Positions 1-9,481 of a stretch of 64,000 nt of DNA are shown here, one piece after another. Numbering within the stretch: the first letter of the stretch is position 1; each line of letters opens with the position of its first letter. The notes below the pieces were generated by a model, which made no database searches, had not been told where the DNA came from, and worked only from the letters and a program-made list of their open reading frames with translations. This DNA is from an uncultured Chitinophaga sp. (GTDB lineage Bacteria > Bacteroidota > Bacteroidia > Chitinophagales > Chitinophagaceae): positions 186,001 through 250,000 of the forward strand of contig NZ_CALEJS010000039.1 in NCBI RefSeq assembly GCF_937898475.1. Direction: 5' to 3'. The translations under genes and the position numbers were made by a program.

Positions 1-258
1 ACGGCGCCGGGGCGGCAGATCGATTTTGTTTCCCGTTTTTTTACACCGCAGGCCAGTCACTTTGAAGACCCGGTGACCGGCTCTGCACATTGTTCCCTGA
101 TCCCATACTGGGCCGGGCAACTGAATAAGAAAGAAATGAAAGCCTTACAGTTGTCTGAAAGGGGAGGGACGCTGTATTGTGTAGATGCGGGATCGCGAGT
201 ATTGATTTCCGGTAGCGCAAAAACCTATATGTCTGGTACGCTGTATATTGACAATTAA
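1..258 (+). CDS. PhzF family isomerase, C-terminal part (5' truncated)
   Basis: The reading frame is open from base 1 and ends with TAA at 256-258; its start lies outside the window. The visible 85 residues carry the segment DPVTGSAHCSLIPYW, the conserved C-terminal active-site region of the PhzF / diaminopimelate epimerase-like fold. PhzF relatives are cytosolic isomerases; outside phenazine clusters their substrates are mostly unknown, and there is no phenazine gene here. It is followed after about 90 bases by the AhpD-like gene on the same strand. The family call is firm, the substrate is not. Confidence 0.85.
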   Translation, partial: TAPGRQIDFVSRFFTPQASHFEDPVTGSAHCSLIPYWAGQLNKKEMKALQLSERGGTLYCVDAGSRVLISGSAKTYMSGTLYIDN

Positions 259-351
259 TTATTTACAACTTTCTTTGTTTTTTTGTCACGTTTCGTGGAA
301 TACCTGTGTCTATATATCAAACAACATTGTTCAAAACAAAAAGCAAAGTAT

Positions 352-810
352 ATGACACAGAGAATTTCTTACCAGGAAGTGAACAAAGGATTGATGGATG
401 GGTTGATGAAGACCGAATTCTATCTGAAAAAGTCTGGTGTTGACCCGAAGCTGCGGGAATTGATGAATTACCGGGTATCACAGATCAACAGCTGCGGCTA
501 CTGCCTGGATATGCATCATAAGGAAGCTATCAACTTGGGTGAAGCCGAAATACGTTTACATTCCCTGGCCGCATGGAGAGAAGTGCCTTATTACAGCGAA
601 GCAGAAAGAGCCGTACTGGCTTTTGCAGAAGTGCTTACCAATGCCAACAGCCAGCATGTGAGCGATGAAGTGTTTAACGAACTGGCTAAGCATTTCACCA
701 AAGCAGAGATAGCAGATCTCACACTGGCGGTTGCACAGATCAATACATGGAACCGTATTAATAAGGCCTTTGGTACTGTACCGGGTAAATACGAAGCAGG
801 ACAACATTAA
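352..810 (+). CDS. Carboxymuconolactone decarboxylase / AhpD-like protein
   Basis: About 152 residues from the ATG at 352. A longer reading from 283 adds a non-conserved stretch, and family members normally begin close to the MTQRISYQEV segment. The motif NSCGYCLDMHHKEA contains the CxxC...H triad of AhpD-like alkylhydroperoxidases, whose cysteines handle peroxide or disulfide chemistry; the rest is all-helical as expected. It is followed by an EamA transporter and then an ECF41-type sigma factor. ECF41 genes are known to sit next to carboxymuconolactone decarboxylase-like, oxidoreductase or epimerase genes, so this protein is probably the partner or target of that sigma factor. The physiological substrate is unknown. 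Confidence 0.9.
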   Translation: MTQRISYQEVNKGLMDGLMKTEFYLKKSGVDPKLRELMNYRVSQINSCGYCLDMHHKEAINLGEAEIRLHSLAAWREVPYYSEAERAVLAFAEVLTNANSQHVSDEVFNELAKHFTKAEIADLTLAVAQINTWNRINKAFGTVPGKYEAGQH

Positions 811-822
811 AATGATACGGCG

Positions 823-1725
823 ATGAGAACCGGAATGTTAAAAGGCGTGTTGCTGGTAATCACAGGCGCGGTGTGTTACGCAGTACTGGCAACACTTGTA
901 AGACTGGCTTATAATGAAGGTTATACTACTACAGAGGTGATTGTAGCGCAATATACCCTGGGCCTGCTGGCCCTGGGTATCATCACCCTGTTTAAAAGCA
1001 GCAACAGGCAGTATACAGCGCCTGTACAAAAATACGACCGGCTGAAATTAGTTATTGGCGGAACGGCTTATGGCCTTACAGGTACCTGTTATTATATGGC
1101 AGTAAAGTATATTCCCGTTTCTGTATGCGTGGTGTTGCTGATGCAAACCATCTGGATGGGGATTGTGCTGGAAGCACTATTGACAAGGCGCTGGCCTTCT
1201 AAAAGCAAATTCCTGGCCATGCTTATTATACTGGGAGGCACCTTACTGGCTACTAATGCGATCAATAACAGCGGGAAACTGGACATTCGCGGCATTCTCT
1301 GGGGACTGGCATCTGCCGTAACCTATACCATCATGCTGTTTGTGTCTAACAGGATTGCACTGCAAATGCCTCCGCAGCAAAAAAGCTACTGGACATTGTT
1401 AGGCGCTACTACACTGGTATTGCTGATAGCCATCCCACAATGGCCTGCCAGTTTTCAAATCTCTGTTTTCTGGAAATGGGGCCTGCTGCTTGCAATGTTT
1501 GGCACCATCCTGCCGCCACTGCTCTTCAGCGTAGGGATGCCCAGAACAGGCATTGGCCTGGGGTCTATCATTATCTCCATAGAAATACCGGTGTCGGTAA
1601 GTATGGCGTATATATTGCTGCATGAACAGGTGCTCGCTATACAGTGGTTGGGTATTGCGCTGATCCTTGCAGCTATTGTATTGATCAACCTCAATGCACT
1701 TCGTAAAGAATTAAAAACGGTATAA
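823..1725 (+). CDS. EamA / DMT-superfamily transporter
   Basis: A 300-residue integral membrane protein with about ten hydrophobic segments arranged as two five-helix EamA halves (roughly residues 8-145 and 155-292). Such drug/metabolite transporters usually export small metabolites across the inner membrane; the substrate cannot be read from sequence. It begins 12 bases after the AhpD-like gene, and the next gene (the sigma factor) starts one base after its stop, so the three are almost certainly co-transcribed. It could simply ride in the operon, or export a product related to the AhpD-like enzyme; that link is inference. Confidence 0.9.
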   Translation: MRTGMLKGVLLVITGAVCYAVLATLVRLAYNEGYTTTEVIVAQYTLGLLALGIITLFKSSNRQYTAPVQKYDRLKLVIGGTAYGLTGTCYYMAVKYIPVSVCVVLLMQTIWMGIVLEALLTRRWPSKSKFLAMLIILGGTLLATNAINNSGKLDIRGILWGLASAVTYTIMLFVSNRIALQMPPQQKSYWTLLGATTLVLLIAIPQWPASFQISVFWKWGLLLAMFGTILPPLLFSVGMPRTGIGLGSIIISIEIPVSVSMAYILLHEQVLAIQWLGIALILAAIVLINLNALRKELKTV

Positions 1726-1726
1726 G

Positions 1727-2593
1727 GTGAAAGATTATCAGCAGATTTTGTTTCCGTATGCTTACAATATTCTTGGCTCTGCAGAAGACGCCAAAGATGC
1801 AATCCAGGATGTGTTGTCCAATTATGTGGCAACACCCCGGGAAGGTGTGGAGAATGAAAAGAATTACCTGATAAAATCAGTGATCAATCATGCCATCAAT
1901 CTCCGTAATCGGCGGAAGAAGGTGAGCTACGGTGAAGTATGGCTGCCCGAGCCTGTGGCCACCGAACTGGCAGATACCAATATCAACCTGAAGGATATTG
2001 TATCCTATTCATTACTGATCCTGCTCGAACAATTAAATCCAAAAGAAAGGGCGGTGTTCATCCTGAAAGAAGGCTTTGGCTATTCACACCAGGAGATATC
2101 GGAAGTGTTGTCTGGCACGGTAGAGTTGTCCAGGAAATTGTTAAGCCGTGCCAAAACCAAGCTGAGTCAGTCCAGGCAACCGGTAAAGCTGCACCGCGAA
2201 CCGGTGCCGTCTGAGGTCCTTAAAAAATATGTGAACACCATCAGGGGTGGAGACACCGAACGCCTGGAGGATCTGCTGGCAGAAGATATTACCTTCTATG
2301 CCGATGGCGGCGGCAAGGTAAATGTGGTGAAGAAGATATGCAGGGGTATTCATGAAGTGGCAGATCTGCTGATATATGTTTATCACAAATTTGAGGTAAA
2401 CGCCCGCATTATAGCTACCACGGTCAATCACCAGCCGGCGCTCCTGTTCTATGTTGACGGAAAGATCATATCCTGCCAGGTGCTGGGTATCTCACCGGAG
2501 AGCGGGGAGATCTGCCAGATCAGCACCGTAGTTGACCCCGATAAGCTCCGGAATATAGAACTGGAGACGGCAGGAAAGGGGAGGCAGATATGA
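1727..2593 (+). CDS. ECF41-type RNA polymerase sigma factor with C-terminal SnoaL-like domain
   Basis: 288 residues starting with GTG. Sigma region 2 spans about 1-65 and region 4 about 90-145 (QLNPKERAVFILKEGFGYSHQEIS). A C-terminal NTF2/SnoaL-like domain follows from about 160. Three ECF41 hallmarks are visible: WLPEP in the linker (72-76), DGGGK in the C-terminal domain (193-197) and a DPDKL variant of the NPDKL tail motif (270-274). In this group the C-terminal extension replaces a separate anti-sigma factor and tunes activity from within the protein; no anti-sigma gene is present here, which fits. The likely target is its own operon with the AhpD-like gene. The input signal is unknown. 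Confidence 0.93.
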   Translation: MKDYQQILFPYAYNILGSAEDAKDAIQDVLSNYVATPREGVENEKNYLIKSVINHAINLRNRRKKVSYGEVWLPEPVATELADTNINLKDIVSYSLLILLEQLNPKERAVFILKEGFGYSHQEISEVLSGTVELSRKLLSRAKTKLSQSRQPVKLHREPVPSEVLKKYVNTIRGGDTERLEDLLAEDITFYADGGGKVNVVKKICRGIHEVADLLIYVYHKFEVNARIIATTVNHQPALLFYVDGKIISCQVLGISPESGEICQISTVVDPDKLRNIELETAGKGRQI

Positions 2594-2634
2594 GCGTTTA
2601 AACAGACGAAACTTAAGGTGTGTCATTTTTGGAA

Positions 2635-2642
2635 TATATTTG
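2635..2642 (+). promoter_or_regulatory. Candidate Bacteroidota -7 element upstream of the DUF6377 regulator
   Basis: TATATTTG matches the Bacteroidota -7 consensus TAnnTTTG and lies 29 bases before the ATG at 2672, giving a short leader. No clear TTTG -33 box was found at the usual 19-21 bp distance, so the call rests on one element and its position. Confidence 0.45.
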
Positions 2643-2671
2643 CCGGGTTACACGTTATTTAAAATTGTACT

Positions 2672-4336
2672 ATGCGGCCCGGTTCCACACACAACTCCTT
2701 ATTACCTCTCAGGAAGCAGCTTTACTTTTTTATTTGTATGCTATTGCTGGTGGGCGGTGTAACTGCTCAGTCCAACAGGGCTCTGCAGCTGCAAAAGCTG
2801 AGCAATGCTATACAGAAGGCTGGCCGGTATGATGCGGGAAAGCAGCGGCGGATAGACAGCATCAAGAAGTTGCTGGGCAATGTTCGCCCGGATGATCTGT
2901 CTGCACAATTTGGTCTGTATAAAAGCCTGTATGAGGAATACCGCCTGTTCCAGTTCGACTCCTCCTATCACTATGCCCGGAAGCTGCGGGAGGCCGCCCT
3001 GCAGCTGAATGATCCTGCCCGTTTAGCCTATGCTAGGATCAAGCTGGGCTTTTCGCTGTTGTCTTCAGGTATGTATAAGGAAACACTGGATTCTCTTTCC
3101 GCGGTAAATGTGCAGCAGCTGCCCGATAGCGGCAAGGCAGAATACTACGCACTACTGGGCCGTTATTATTATGACCTGGGCGATTTTGATAATGATCAAT
3201 ACCATACACCGGTTTATAACGTACTGGGTGGGCGTTATATTGATTCTGCCCTGTCCCTGCTGCCTGCAAATACCTATGCGGCAGCCTACTATCGCGGACT
3301 GAAAGAGCTGAAGGCCAATAATAAAGCTGGCGCGCTCCGCATGCTTACGGAGATCTTGAGGCGCCCTGCGCTCACACCTCACCAGGTAGCTGTAACCACC
3401 TCCACCCTCAGCGATCTGTATATCCGCAACGGGCAGACAGACAGCGCTATACAGCTGCTTACCACGGCGGCCATTGCAGATATACAGGCATCTACCAAAG
3501 AAACTTCGGCTGCCTTTAACCTGGCCAGCCTCTTATATAAGGAAGGAGATGTGAAGCATGCCTCCATTTGTATTAACCAGGCCATTGCAGACGCCTCTTT
3601 TTATGGGGCACGGCAGCGCAAGGTGCAGGTGAGCGCCATACTGCCCCTTATTGAGGCCCAGAAACTAAGTATGGTAGAAACGGAAAAGAGGAAGCTGCTG
3701 TTCTATGCCACTACGGTAACCCTGCTGCTATTACTGATCATTGGCCTGGGCCTGATCATACTGCGACAGGTAAAAAAGCTGCAGCTGGCGCAGAAGACCA
3801 TTACGCAGGCGCACATCAAGGAACTGGAGATCAACCGGCAGCTGGCCGAAACCAATGCGCGCCTGGAAGATGCCAACAAGATAAAGGAGAAGTATATTGG
3901 CTACTTCTTCAACTTCAACGCCGCTTTCTATGACAAGATGGAAAAGTTCAAGAAGTCGCTGGAACAGAAGCTGGCAGACCGTAAACTGGATGAGATCAAG
4001 TCCCTCATTGCCAGGATCAACCTGCGTAAAGAGAAGGAAGAGCTGGTACAGCATTTTGATCATGCCTTTTTAAAGCTGTTCCCCAATTTTATAACGGTGT
4101 TCAACAGCATGTTCCGGGAAGAAGATCAGCAGGTACTGGAAGAAAATGAGCTGCTGAATACTGACCTCCGGATCTTTGCACTGATCAGGATGGGTATTCA
4201 TGATAACGAAAAAATAGCTCATATCCTCCAATATTCTGTGAACACCATCACCACTTATAAAACCAAAATAAAGAACCGCTCTGTTGTGCCCAATGAAGAA
4301 TTTGAGAAGCGCGTAATGGAAATTAAAGCCGTATAA
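2672..4336 (+). CDS. DUF6377-type membrane-bound TPR transcriptional regulator
   Basis: 554 residues: a signal or N-terminal membrane segment (about 15-33), a helical TPR-like region predicted in the periplasm (about 50-330), one transmembrane helix (about 337-362, rich in Leu/Ile), a cytoplasmic coiled coil, and a C-terminal helical module. That module contains EKYIGYFFNFNAAFYDKMEK and ends with an HTH-like segment (KIAHILQYSVNTITTYKTK), resembling LuxR-type DNA-binding ends. This is the layout of DUF6377 proteins that commonly stand beside SusC/SusD pairs in Bacteroidota. It probably senses a glycan fragment or envelope signal and activates the downstream locus, whose SusC starts about 260 bases later on the same strand. 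The ligand cannot be inferred. Confidence 0.85.
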   Translation: MRPGSTHNSLLPLRKQLYFFICMLLLVGGVTAQSNRALQLQKLSNAIQKAGRYDAGKQRRIDSIKKLLGNVRPDDLSAQFGLYKSLYEEYRLFQFDSSYHYARKLREAALQLNDPARLAYARIKLGFSLLSSGMYKETLDSLSAVNVQQLPDSGKAEYYALLGRYYYDLGDFDNDQYHTPVYNVLGGRYIDSALSLLPANTYAAAYYRGLKELKANNKAGALRMLTEILRRPALTPHQVAVTTSTLSDLYIRNGQTDSAIQLLTTAAIADIQASTKETSAAFNLASLLYKEGDVKHASICINQAIADASFYGARQRKVQVSAILPLIEAQKLSMVETEKRKLLFYATTVTLLLLLIIGLGLIILRQVKKLQLAQKTITQAHIKELEINRQLAETNARLEDANKIKEKYIGYFFNFNAAFYDKMEKFKKSLEQKLADRKLDEIKSLIARINLRKEKEELVQHFDHAFLKLFPNFITVFNSMFREEDQQVLEENELLNTDLRIFALIRMGIHDNEKIAHILQYSVNTITTYKTKIKNRSVVPNEEFEKRVMEIKAV

Positions 4337-4594
4337 ATACTCCTTTCTACTATAGGATACCGATATATATTATTTAGTATAATATTTTTACAAGCCTGTT
4401 GTTATCAATTGCTTACAACGCAGCTATTGGCGTGTTGACCCTTTAATTCTTATACTTTCCCCATATAATTTGACTGTCGCTCCCCGCCGGTTTTTCTTTG
4501 ATGCGGTGATCACTGATACAAAAAGTTCCGCTAAAGCAACAACGTCAGATCCCGGCTTTTGGAATCAATCCCTAAACACAACCAAACATTTGTT

Positions 4595-7500
4595 ATGAAA
4601 AAAATCAGATCGCTTTCCACGTTCCTTTTGGGTTTGCTGATCCTTTTACACACGTATGGGGCCTATGCCCAGGACCGCCGTATCACCGGTACGGTAGCTG
4701 ATGAAACCGGCGCCGGGCTTATAGGGGCAAGCGTTGTTGTAAAAGGCGCCAGGAACGGTATCTCCACCGGCGCAGGGGGCGCATTTACAATTACGGTTCC
4801 CCCATCTGCCGCCAGCCTGCTTATTTCTTACGTAGGATTTGAAACGCAGGAAGTGGCGATTGGCGCCGCCAATACACTCAACATCCGGTTGCAGCCACAG
4901 AAAACATTACTCAATGCTGTTGTGGTGGTGGGGTATGGTACACAAAAGCGTACAGACCTCACCGGTGCGGTAGCATCCGCCAGGGGAGAAGATATTAAAA
5001 GCCTGCCGGTTACCAATGTGCAGGAAGCCCTGCAGGGCAGGATGGCGGGCGTGGAAGTGGTAAAAAGCTCCGGTGCGCCGGATGCTACTGCCAGTATCAT
5101 TATCCGCGGTGTATCTTCCCTGAATAATGCGCCCCCGCTGTATATCGTGGATGGTGTTCGTCAGTCGGGAGATAATATCAACATCCAGGACATTGCATCC
5201 GTAGATGTGCTGAAAGACGCCAGCGCCGCTGCCATTTATGGTTCCGCTGCTGCAGGCGGGGTGATCATCATCACCACCAAAAAAGGCCAAAGTGCAAAGC
5301 CGGTGGTCAATTTCTCTGCCAGGTATGGCGTTACGAAACCGCTTACCCTGGAGCTGCTGAACAGGAATGATTTTGTACGGCTGAAACGTTTGCTGGATCC
5401 CAACTACCTTTCTAACGTGAACATTGATACTCTGCCGGATACGGATTGGGTAAAAGAACTGTACAGCAACGGCAGGGAGGAGAATTACAACCTGTCTGTA
5501 TCGGGATCCGCTCAGAATATCAATTACTATGTGTCTGCCTTTTACAACGGGCAGGACGGCATTTACCTGAATAATACTTCTTACCTCTCTGGCGCCCGGG
5601 TGAATACGGATCTCAAACTGGGCAAACGGATCAAACTGGGAGAACAGTTGTACGTATGGAGCAGGAGCACCAAACCGGAAGTAGTAACGGCCATCAACCC
5701 GCCTTTCCGTTCCATTCCTGTTATGCCCGTGTATGATAAGACCGATCCTAAAAGTCCGTGGGGAAAATCGCCCGTTGGTTTTGGCGGTCCTAACCTGGTG
5801 GGGCAGATCCTGACGGCGGACATTAAGAACACCAAATTCAACCTGCAGGCTAATGCTTTTGCGGAGATCCAGCTGCCCTTTTTCCTGACCTTCCGCACCA
5901 CTTTCGGATATACCCATTACACAGAGAACCAGAGCTACTTCCAGGATGCGTATAATTTTGGCAGCGTATCCACCACCATCAACCAGCTGCAGAAATATAA
6001 CATTACGCAGCCCACCACCATGTATAACTATACCCTGTCTTTTGATAATACATTTGGTAAGCATGCCATCAGCGCGGTAGCAGGGTATGAGCAATTCAAG
6101 ACCACCTACAATTCACAATATGCCACACAAACATCCGTAGGGGGCAACTCTTACAGTTTTATACAAACCTCTGCATCGCAGGCTACGGTGGCAGGCAGCT
6201 ATGATCCCAATGGCCTGATCAAATCTACCTTTGCCCGCCTGAATTACAATTACGATAACCGTTATTACCTCTCCGGCAGTATACGCCGCGATGGTAACTT
6301 CACTGTTTTCGGTCCGGGTAACCAGTATGGCGTATTCCCCGCAGGTTCTGCCGGCTGGCGTATCAGCGAGGAGCCTTTCTTCCGCAATGCCCTGCCGCAG
6401 GTGAACCAGTTGAAGCTGAGAGGCAGCTACGGTGTGCTGGGTAACAGCAATATCGGGGGCTATAAATTCCTTTCCACTTTTGACCTGGTCAATGCGCAGA
6501 ACTTCACACCCGGCGGATCGCCTTTTATTGGTGTAAGTCCCACCTTCATTCCCAATTCCAATGTGAAATGGGAAAGCGTATATGAAGGCAACGTGGGGGT
6601 GGATGCAGAGCTGTTTGACAGTAAGCTGTTTTTCACGGTAGAGTGGTACAACAAGACTACGAAGAACATGCTGTACGGCCTGCCCATCCCCATCAGCTCC
6701 GGTATTACCGTGCCTTTCTATACCAATATCGGGTCTGTGAGGAACCGGGGCCTGGAAATAGTGCTGGGCTATAAGAACAAAACAGGCGGTCTGGGTTACA
6801 GCCTGAGTGTGAACGGCGCTTTCAATAAGAATAAAGTATTGAACCTGGATAACATCAACAGCAATCCTATTCTTGATGGTAACAACAACTATGGAAATGC
6901 CACTTTCGGCATTATGGTGAACCAGCCTATTACCATTACCAAAGCAGGCCTGCCCTTTGGCCAGTTCTATGGTTATAAGGTAGAAGGTATTTACCGTACG
7001 GAAGATGAGATCAGCAAACATGCGCAGCAGGAAGGCTATACTGCTCGTCCCGGCGATCTCATATTTGCCGATACGGATGGTAATGGCGTGATCAATGATA
7101 GGGACCGGACTGAATTAGGTAACCCCAATCCCAAACTGGTATACGGCGCCAATATCCGTCTTGACTGGAAAGGGTTTGATGTGGTCATGTTGTGGAACGG
7201 GGTAGCGGGGGTGGATCTCTTTAACGGTGTAAAGGCCTATGCTTCCTATCCTTTTGCAGATGGCAATACCACCAGTAAAGTGTTTGGTGCATCCTTCCTG
7301 GGCGAGAACCAGGTAACGGATCAGCCGCGTATTGACAACAATGATCCGAACGGTAACTACTCAAGGTCCAGCAGCTATTTCGTGGAAAGTGGCGCTTATT
7401 TAAAGCTAAAGAACCTGCAGCTGGGATATTCCTTTACGGATGAATGGCTGCGAAAGATAGCTGTCAGATCTGCCCGTATCTACGTAATGGGCAACAACCT

Positions 7501-7630
7501 GTTCACCATTACAAAGTATTCCGGTATCGATCCTGAGCTGGCGGGTAGTATCACCGCCAGGGGCATAGACGCAGTATGGCAATATCCGCATGCACGTATC
7601 TACTCTGTAGGCCTGGATCTCACCTTCTAA
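4595..7630 (+). CDS. SusC/RagA family TonB-linked outer membrane transporter
   Basis: 1011 residues from the ATG at 4595. An upstream ATG-less extension to 4559 is rejected because the signal peptide (MKKIRSLSTFLLGLLILLHT, cleavage near AYAQ) begins exactly here. After it come a carboxypeptidase-regulatory-like beta domain (about 30-105), a TonB-box-like stretch (VVVVGYGTQKR), the plug (about 115-235, with LYIVDGVR and the DVLKDASAAAIYG signature) and a 22-stranded-type barrel to the C-terminal Phe. It imports oligosaccharides across the outer membrane with energy from TonB, acting with the SusD lipoprotein encoded next. The GH97 enzyme downstream points to alpha-glucan substrates. Confidence 0.95.
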   Translation: MKKIRSLSTFLLGLLILLHTYGAYAQDRRITGTVADETGAGLIGASVVVKGARNGISTGAGGAFTITVPPSAASLLISYVGFETQEVAIGAANTLNIRLQPQKTLLNAVVVVGYGTQKRTDLTGAVASARGEDIKSLPVTNVQEALQGRMAGVEVVKSSGAPDATASIIIRGVSSLNNAPPLYIVDGVRQSGDNINIQDIASVDVLKDASAAAIYGSAAAGGVIIITTKKGQSAKPVVNFSARYGVTKPLTLELLNRNDFVRLKRLLDPNYLSNVNIDTLPDTDWVKELYSNGREENYNLSVSGSAQNINYYVSAFYNGQDGIYLNNTSYLSGARVNTDLKLGKRIKLGEQLYVWSRSTKPEVVTAINPPFRSIPVMPVYDKTDPKSPWGKSPVGFGGPNLVGQILTADIKNTKFNLQANAFAEIQLPFFLTFRTTFGYTHYTENQSYFQDAYNFGSVSTTINQLQKYNITQPTTMYNYTLSFDNTFGKHAISAVAGYEQFKTTYNSQYATQTSVGGNSYSFIQTSASQATVAGSYDPNGLIKSTFARLNYNYDNRYYLSGSIRRDGNFTVFGPGNQYGVFPAGSAGWRISEEPFFRNALPQVNQLKLRGSYGVLGNSNIGGYKFLSTFDLVNAQNFTPGGSPFIGVSPTFIPNSNVKWESVYEGNVGVDAELFDSKLFFTVEWYNKTTKNMLYGLPIPISSGITVPFYTNIGSVRNRGLEIVLGYKNKTGGLGYSLSVNGAFNKNKVLNLDNINSNPILDGNNNYGNATFGIMVNQPITITKAGLPFGQFYGYKVEGIYRTEDEISKHAQQEGYTARPGDLIFADTDGNGVINDRDRTELGNPNPKLVYGANIRLDWKGFDVVMLWNGVAGVDLFNGVKAYASYPFADGNTTSKVFGASFLGENQVTDQPRIDNNDPNGNYSRSSSYFVESGAYLKLKNLQLGYSFTDEWLRKIAVRSARIYVMGNNLFTITKYSGIDPELAGSITARGIDAVWQYPHARIYSVGLDLTF

Positions 7631-7648
7631 ACCTGTAAATGAAAAACA

Positions 7649-9466
7649 ATGATAAAGCGTATGATGTCACTCCGATATATCAGCACCCTGTTGCTGGTGC
7701 TGCTGGCCGCCTGCACCAAGGCACCGGATGAAGTATCCCGCACAGATGTGTACAGCAGCCTTAATTACCCTACCACCTTAAACAACCTGTTTGGTATACT
7801 GGTACCTGCTTATGGCAATATCCGTTCTATGGAACTGCACGGCTTTGAATTGCTGTGCAAGGATTTTGCGGGCAGTGAGCATGTAGCAGAATTAGCCTAT
7901 GGAGGAGACCAGTCGTGGACAGAGCTGAGCGTTAATAACCTCAGTACATCCAACAGCTACGCCAATAACCTGTGGCTGGGCTTGTACCGCGGTATCAAGA
8001 GTGCCAATGTGTTCCTGGACAGGGCAGATTTCTATGAGCAGCGTTATGCATCATCCAATGAAAAAGAGCAGATCAACCAGATGCGGGGAGAAGCATATTT
8101 TTTGCGCGCGCTGTACTATTTCTACCTGGAATGCTTTTATGGCGAAAGCTACATCAGCGCCAATGGAGCCGGGGCCGATAAGATGGGGGTACCTATCATT
8201 ACCGCTACCGCCAGCACACTGGAAGCCACACAGGTGGAACGGAAAACCACCCGCGAGGTGTGGGACCTGATCATCAATGATCTGCAGCAGTCGGTCACCC
8301 TGCTGAAAGGCACGCAATGGAGCGGGCCTGATAAAGGACGTGCAACAGAATGGGCTGCCAAGGCACTGCTGGGGAAAGCCTATGTATTTACACAAAACTG
8401 GGCAGCCGCCAAAACCACTTTGCTGGATGTGATCAACAATAGTGGTAAATCACTGATGCCTTTCAGCAAATACCGGGACGCATTTAATGGAGATGATGCC
8501 AATGAATTCAATGAAGAGTCGCTCTTTGAGATCAATGTAGACCGGAACTCACTAGGTGGTTATGGTATCTTCAGTTTCAATACCAACCTGACCACCAGCC
8601 AGGGCCTGATATGGTCGCCGAGCATACTGGGAGATAATGGTACCGAAGACCAGGGTGTAGGCCTGGGCTATTGCAATGAGTTCTTCAACGATAAAAATTT
8701 ACAACGTTTCGGTTTTAAACAGCCGGTATATACCCTGGTAGATAATCCTGCCTATGATAACAGTAAGCCGGCCTCTTACAGAAACCCGCAGCAAGTGATG
8801 GATCCTGCGTACCGTCAGCAGTCTGCCGCAGCCCGTATCAACAAAACAGTAGATCCACGCCTGTATGTAGCTGCCCTGCAACCCTGGCTTGATTCTGCCA
8901 GTAATGATGGTGTCAACTGGCGGCCGGTATGCAAGTTTATTGCTATCAGCGCTGCATTGAAACCTGTTTACCATGGCTGGAGCCTGCGCAAGTTCGTTAC
9001 ATATGATAATTCCATCTTTAACAGGCAGGCGGCTGCAGATGCCGCTAATTATTATATGCTGCGCCTGGCAGATGTATACCTGCTGTATGCAGAGGCCTGT
9101 GTAAACTCAGGCGAAGGCGCTACGGCACTGGAGTATATCAATAAGGTAAAACGGCGGGCCTATGACTACCCGGTAAATGCAGCATCTCCCGTAGATTACG
9201 CCAGTCTTAATGCCACCACAATGGCTACTGATCCCAACCTGGCCAATAACCCGCTGCGCTATGAAAGATGGGCAGAACTGTTTGGTGAAGGGCATTGGTG
9301 GTTTGATGTGTGCCGCTGGCGTATAGGCAGCGCAGAAGCAGCTTACTATGCTACATCGCTGGTAGGCGGGCCAATTAAATGGAGTGATGCCAAATCATAC
9401 ACATGGCCCATTCCTGTGAACGAGATCAATACAAACACAAAGATGATACAAAATCCCGGGTACTAA
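7649..9466 (+). CDS. SusD/RagB family nutrient-binding outer membrane lipoprotein
   Basis: 605 residues. The lipobox LLAAC (Cys about 22) predicts a lipid-anchored surface protein. SusD features are the helical segment RGEAYFLRALYYFYLECFYG (about 145-165) and the C-terminal RYERWAELFGEGHWWFDVCRW, both typical of the TPR-bearing SusD fold. It forms the lid over the SusC barrel and binds the glycan before transport. It starts 18 bases after the SusC stop and is followed 15 bases later by the GH97 gene, so the three form an operon. Another ATG 12 bases inside would still leave a usable signal peptide. Confidence 0.95.
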   Translation: MIKRMMSLRYISTLLLVLLAACTKAPDEVSRTDVYSSLNYPTTLNNLFGILVPAYGNIRSMELHGFELLCKDFAGSEHVAELAYGGDQSWTELSVNNLSTSNSYANNLWLGLYRGIKSANVFLDRADFYEQRYASSNEKEQINQMRGEAYFLRALYYFYLECFYGESYISANGAGADKMGVPIITATASTLEATQVERKTTREVWDLIINDLQQSVTLLKGTQWSGPDKGRATEWAAKALLGKAYVFTQNWAAAKTTLLDVINNSGKSLMPFSKYRDAFNGDDANEFNEESLFEINVDRNSLGGYGIFSFNTNLTTSQGLIWSPSILGDNGTEDQGVGLGYCNEFFNDKNLQRFGFKQPVYTLVDNPAYDNSKPASYRNPQQVMDPAYRQQSAAARINKTVDPRLYVAALQPWLDSASNDGVNWRPVCKFIAISAALKPVYHGWSLRKFVTYDNSIFNRQAAADAANYYMLRLADVYLLYAEACVNSGEGATALEYINKVKRRAYDYPVNAASPVDYASLNATTMATDPNLANNPLRYERWAELFGEGHWWFDVCRWRIGSAEAAYYATSLVGGPIKWSDAKSYTWPIPVNEINTNTKMIQNPGY

Positions 9467-9481
9467 TCTTTAATTGAGCAT

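Noticed and set aside
4907..6094. Open frame of 395 codons on the minus strand
   Set aside because: It lies wholly within the SusC gene on the other strand and shows no protein-like pattern.
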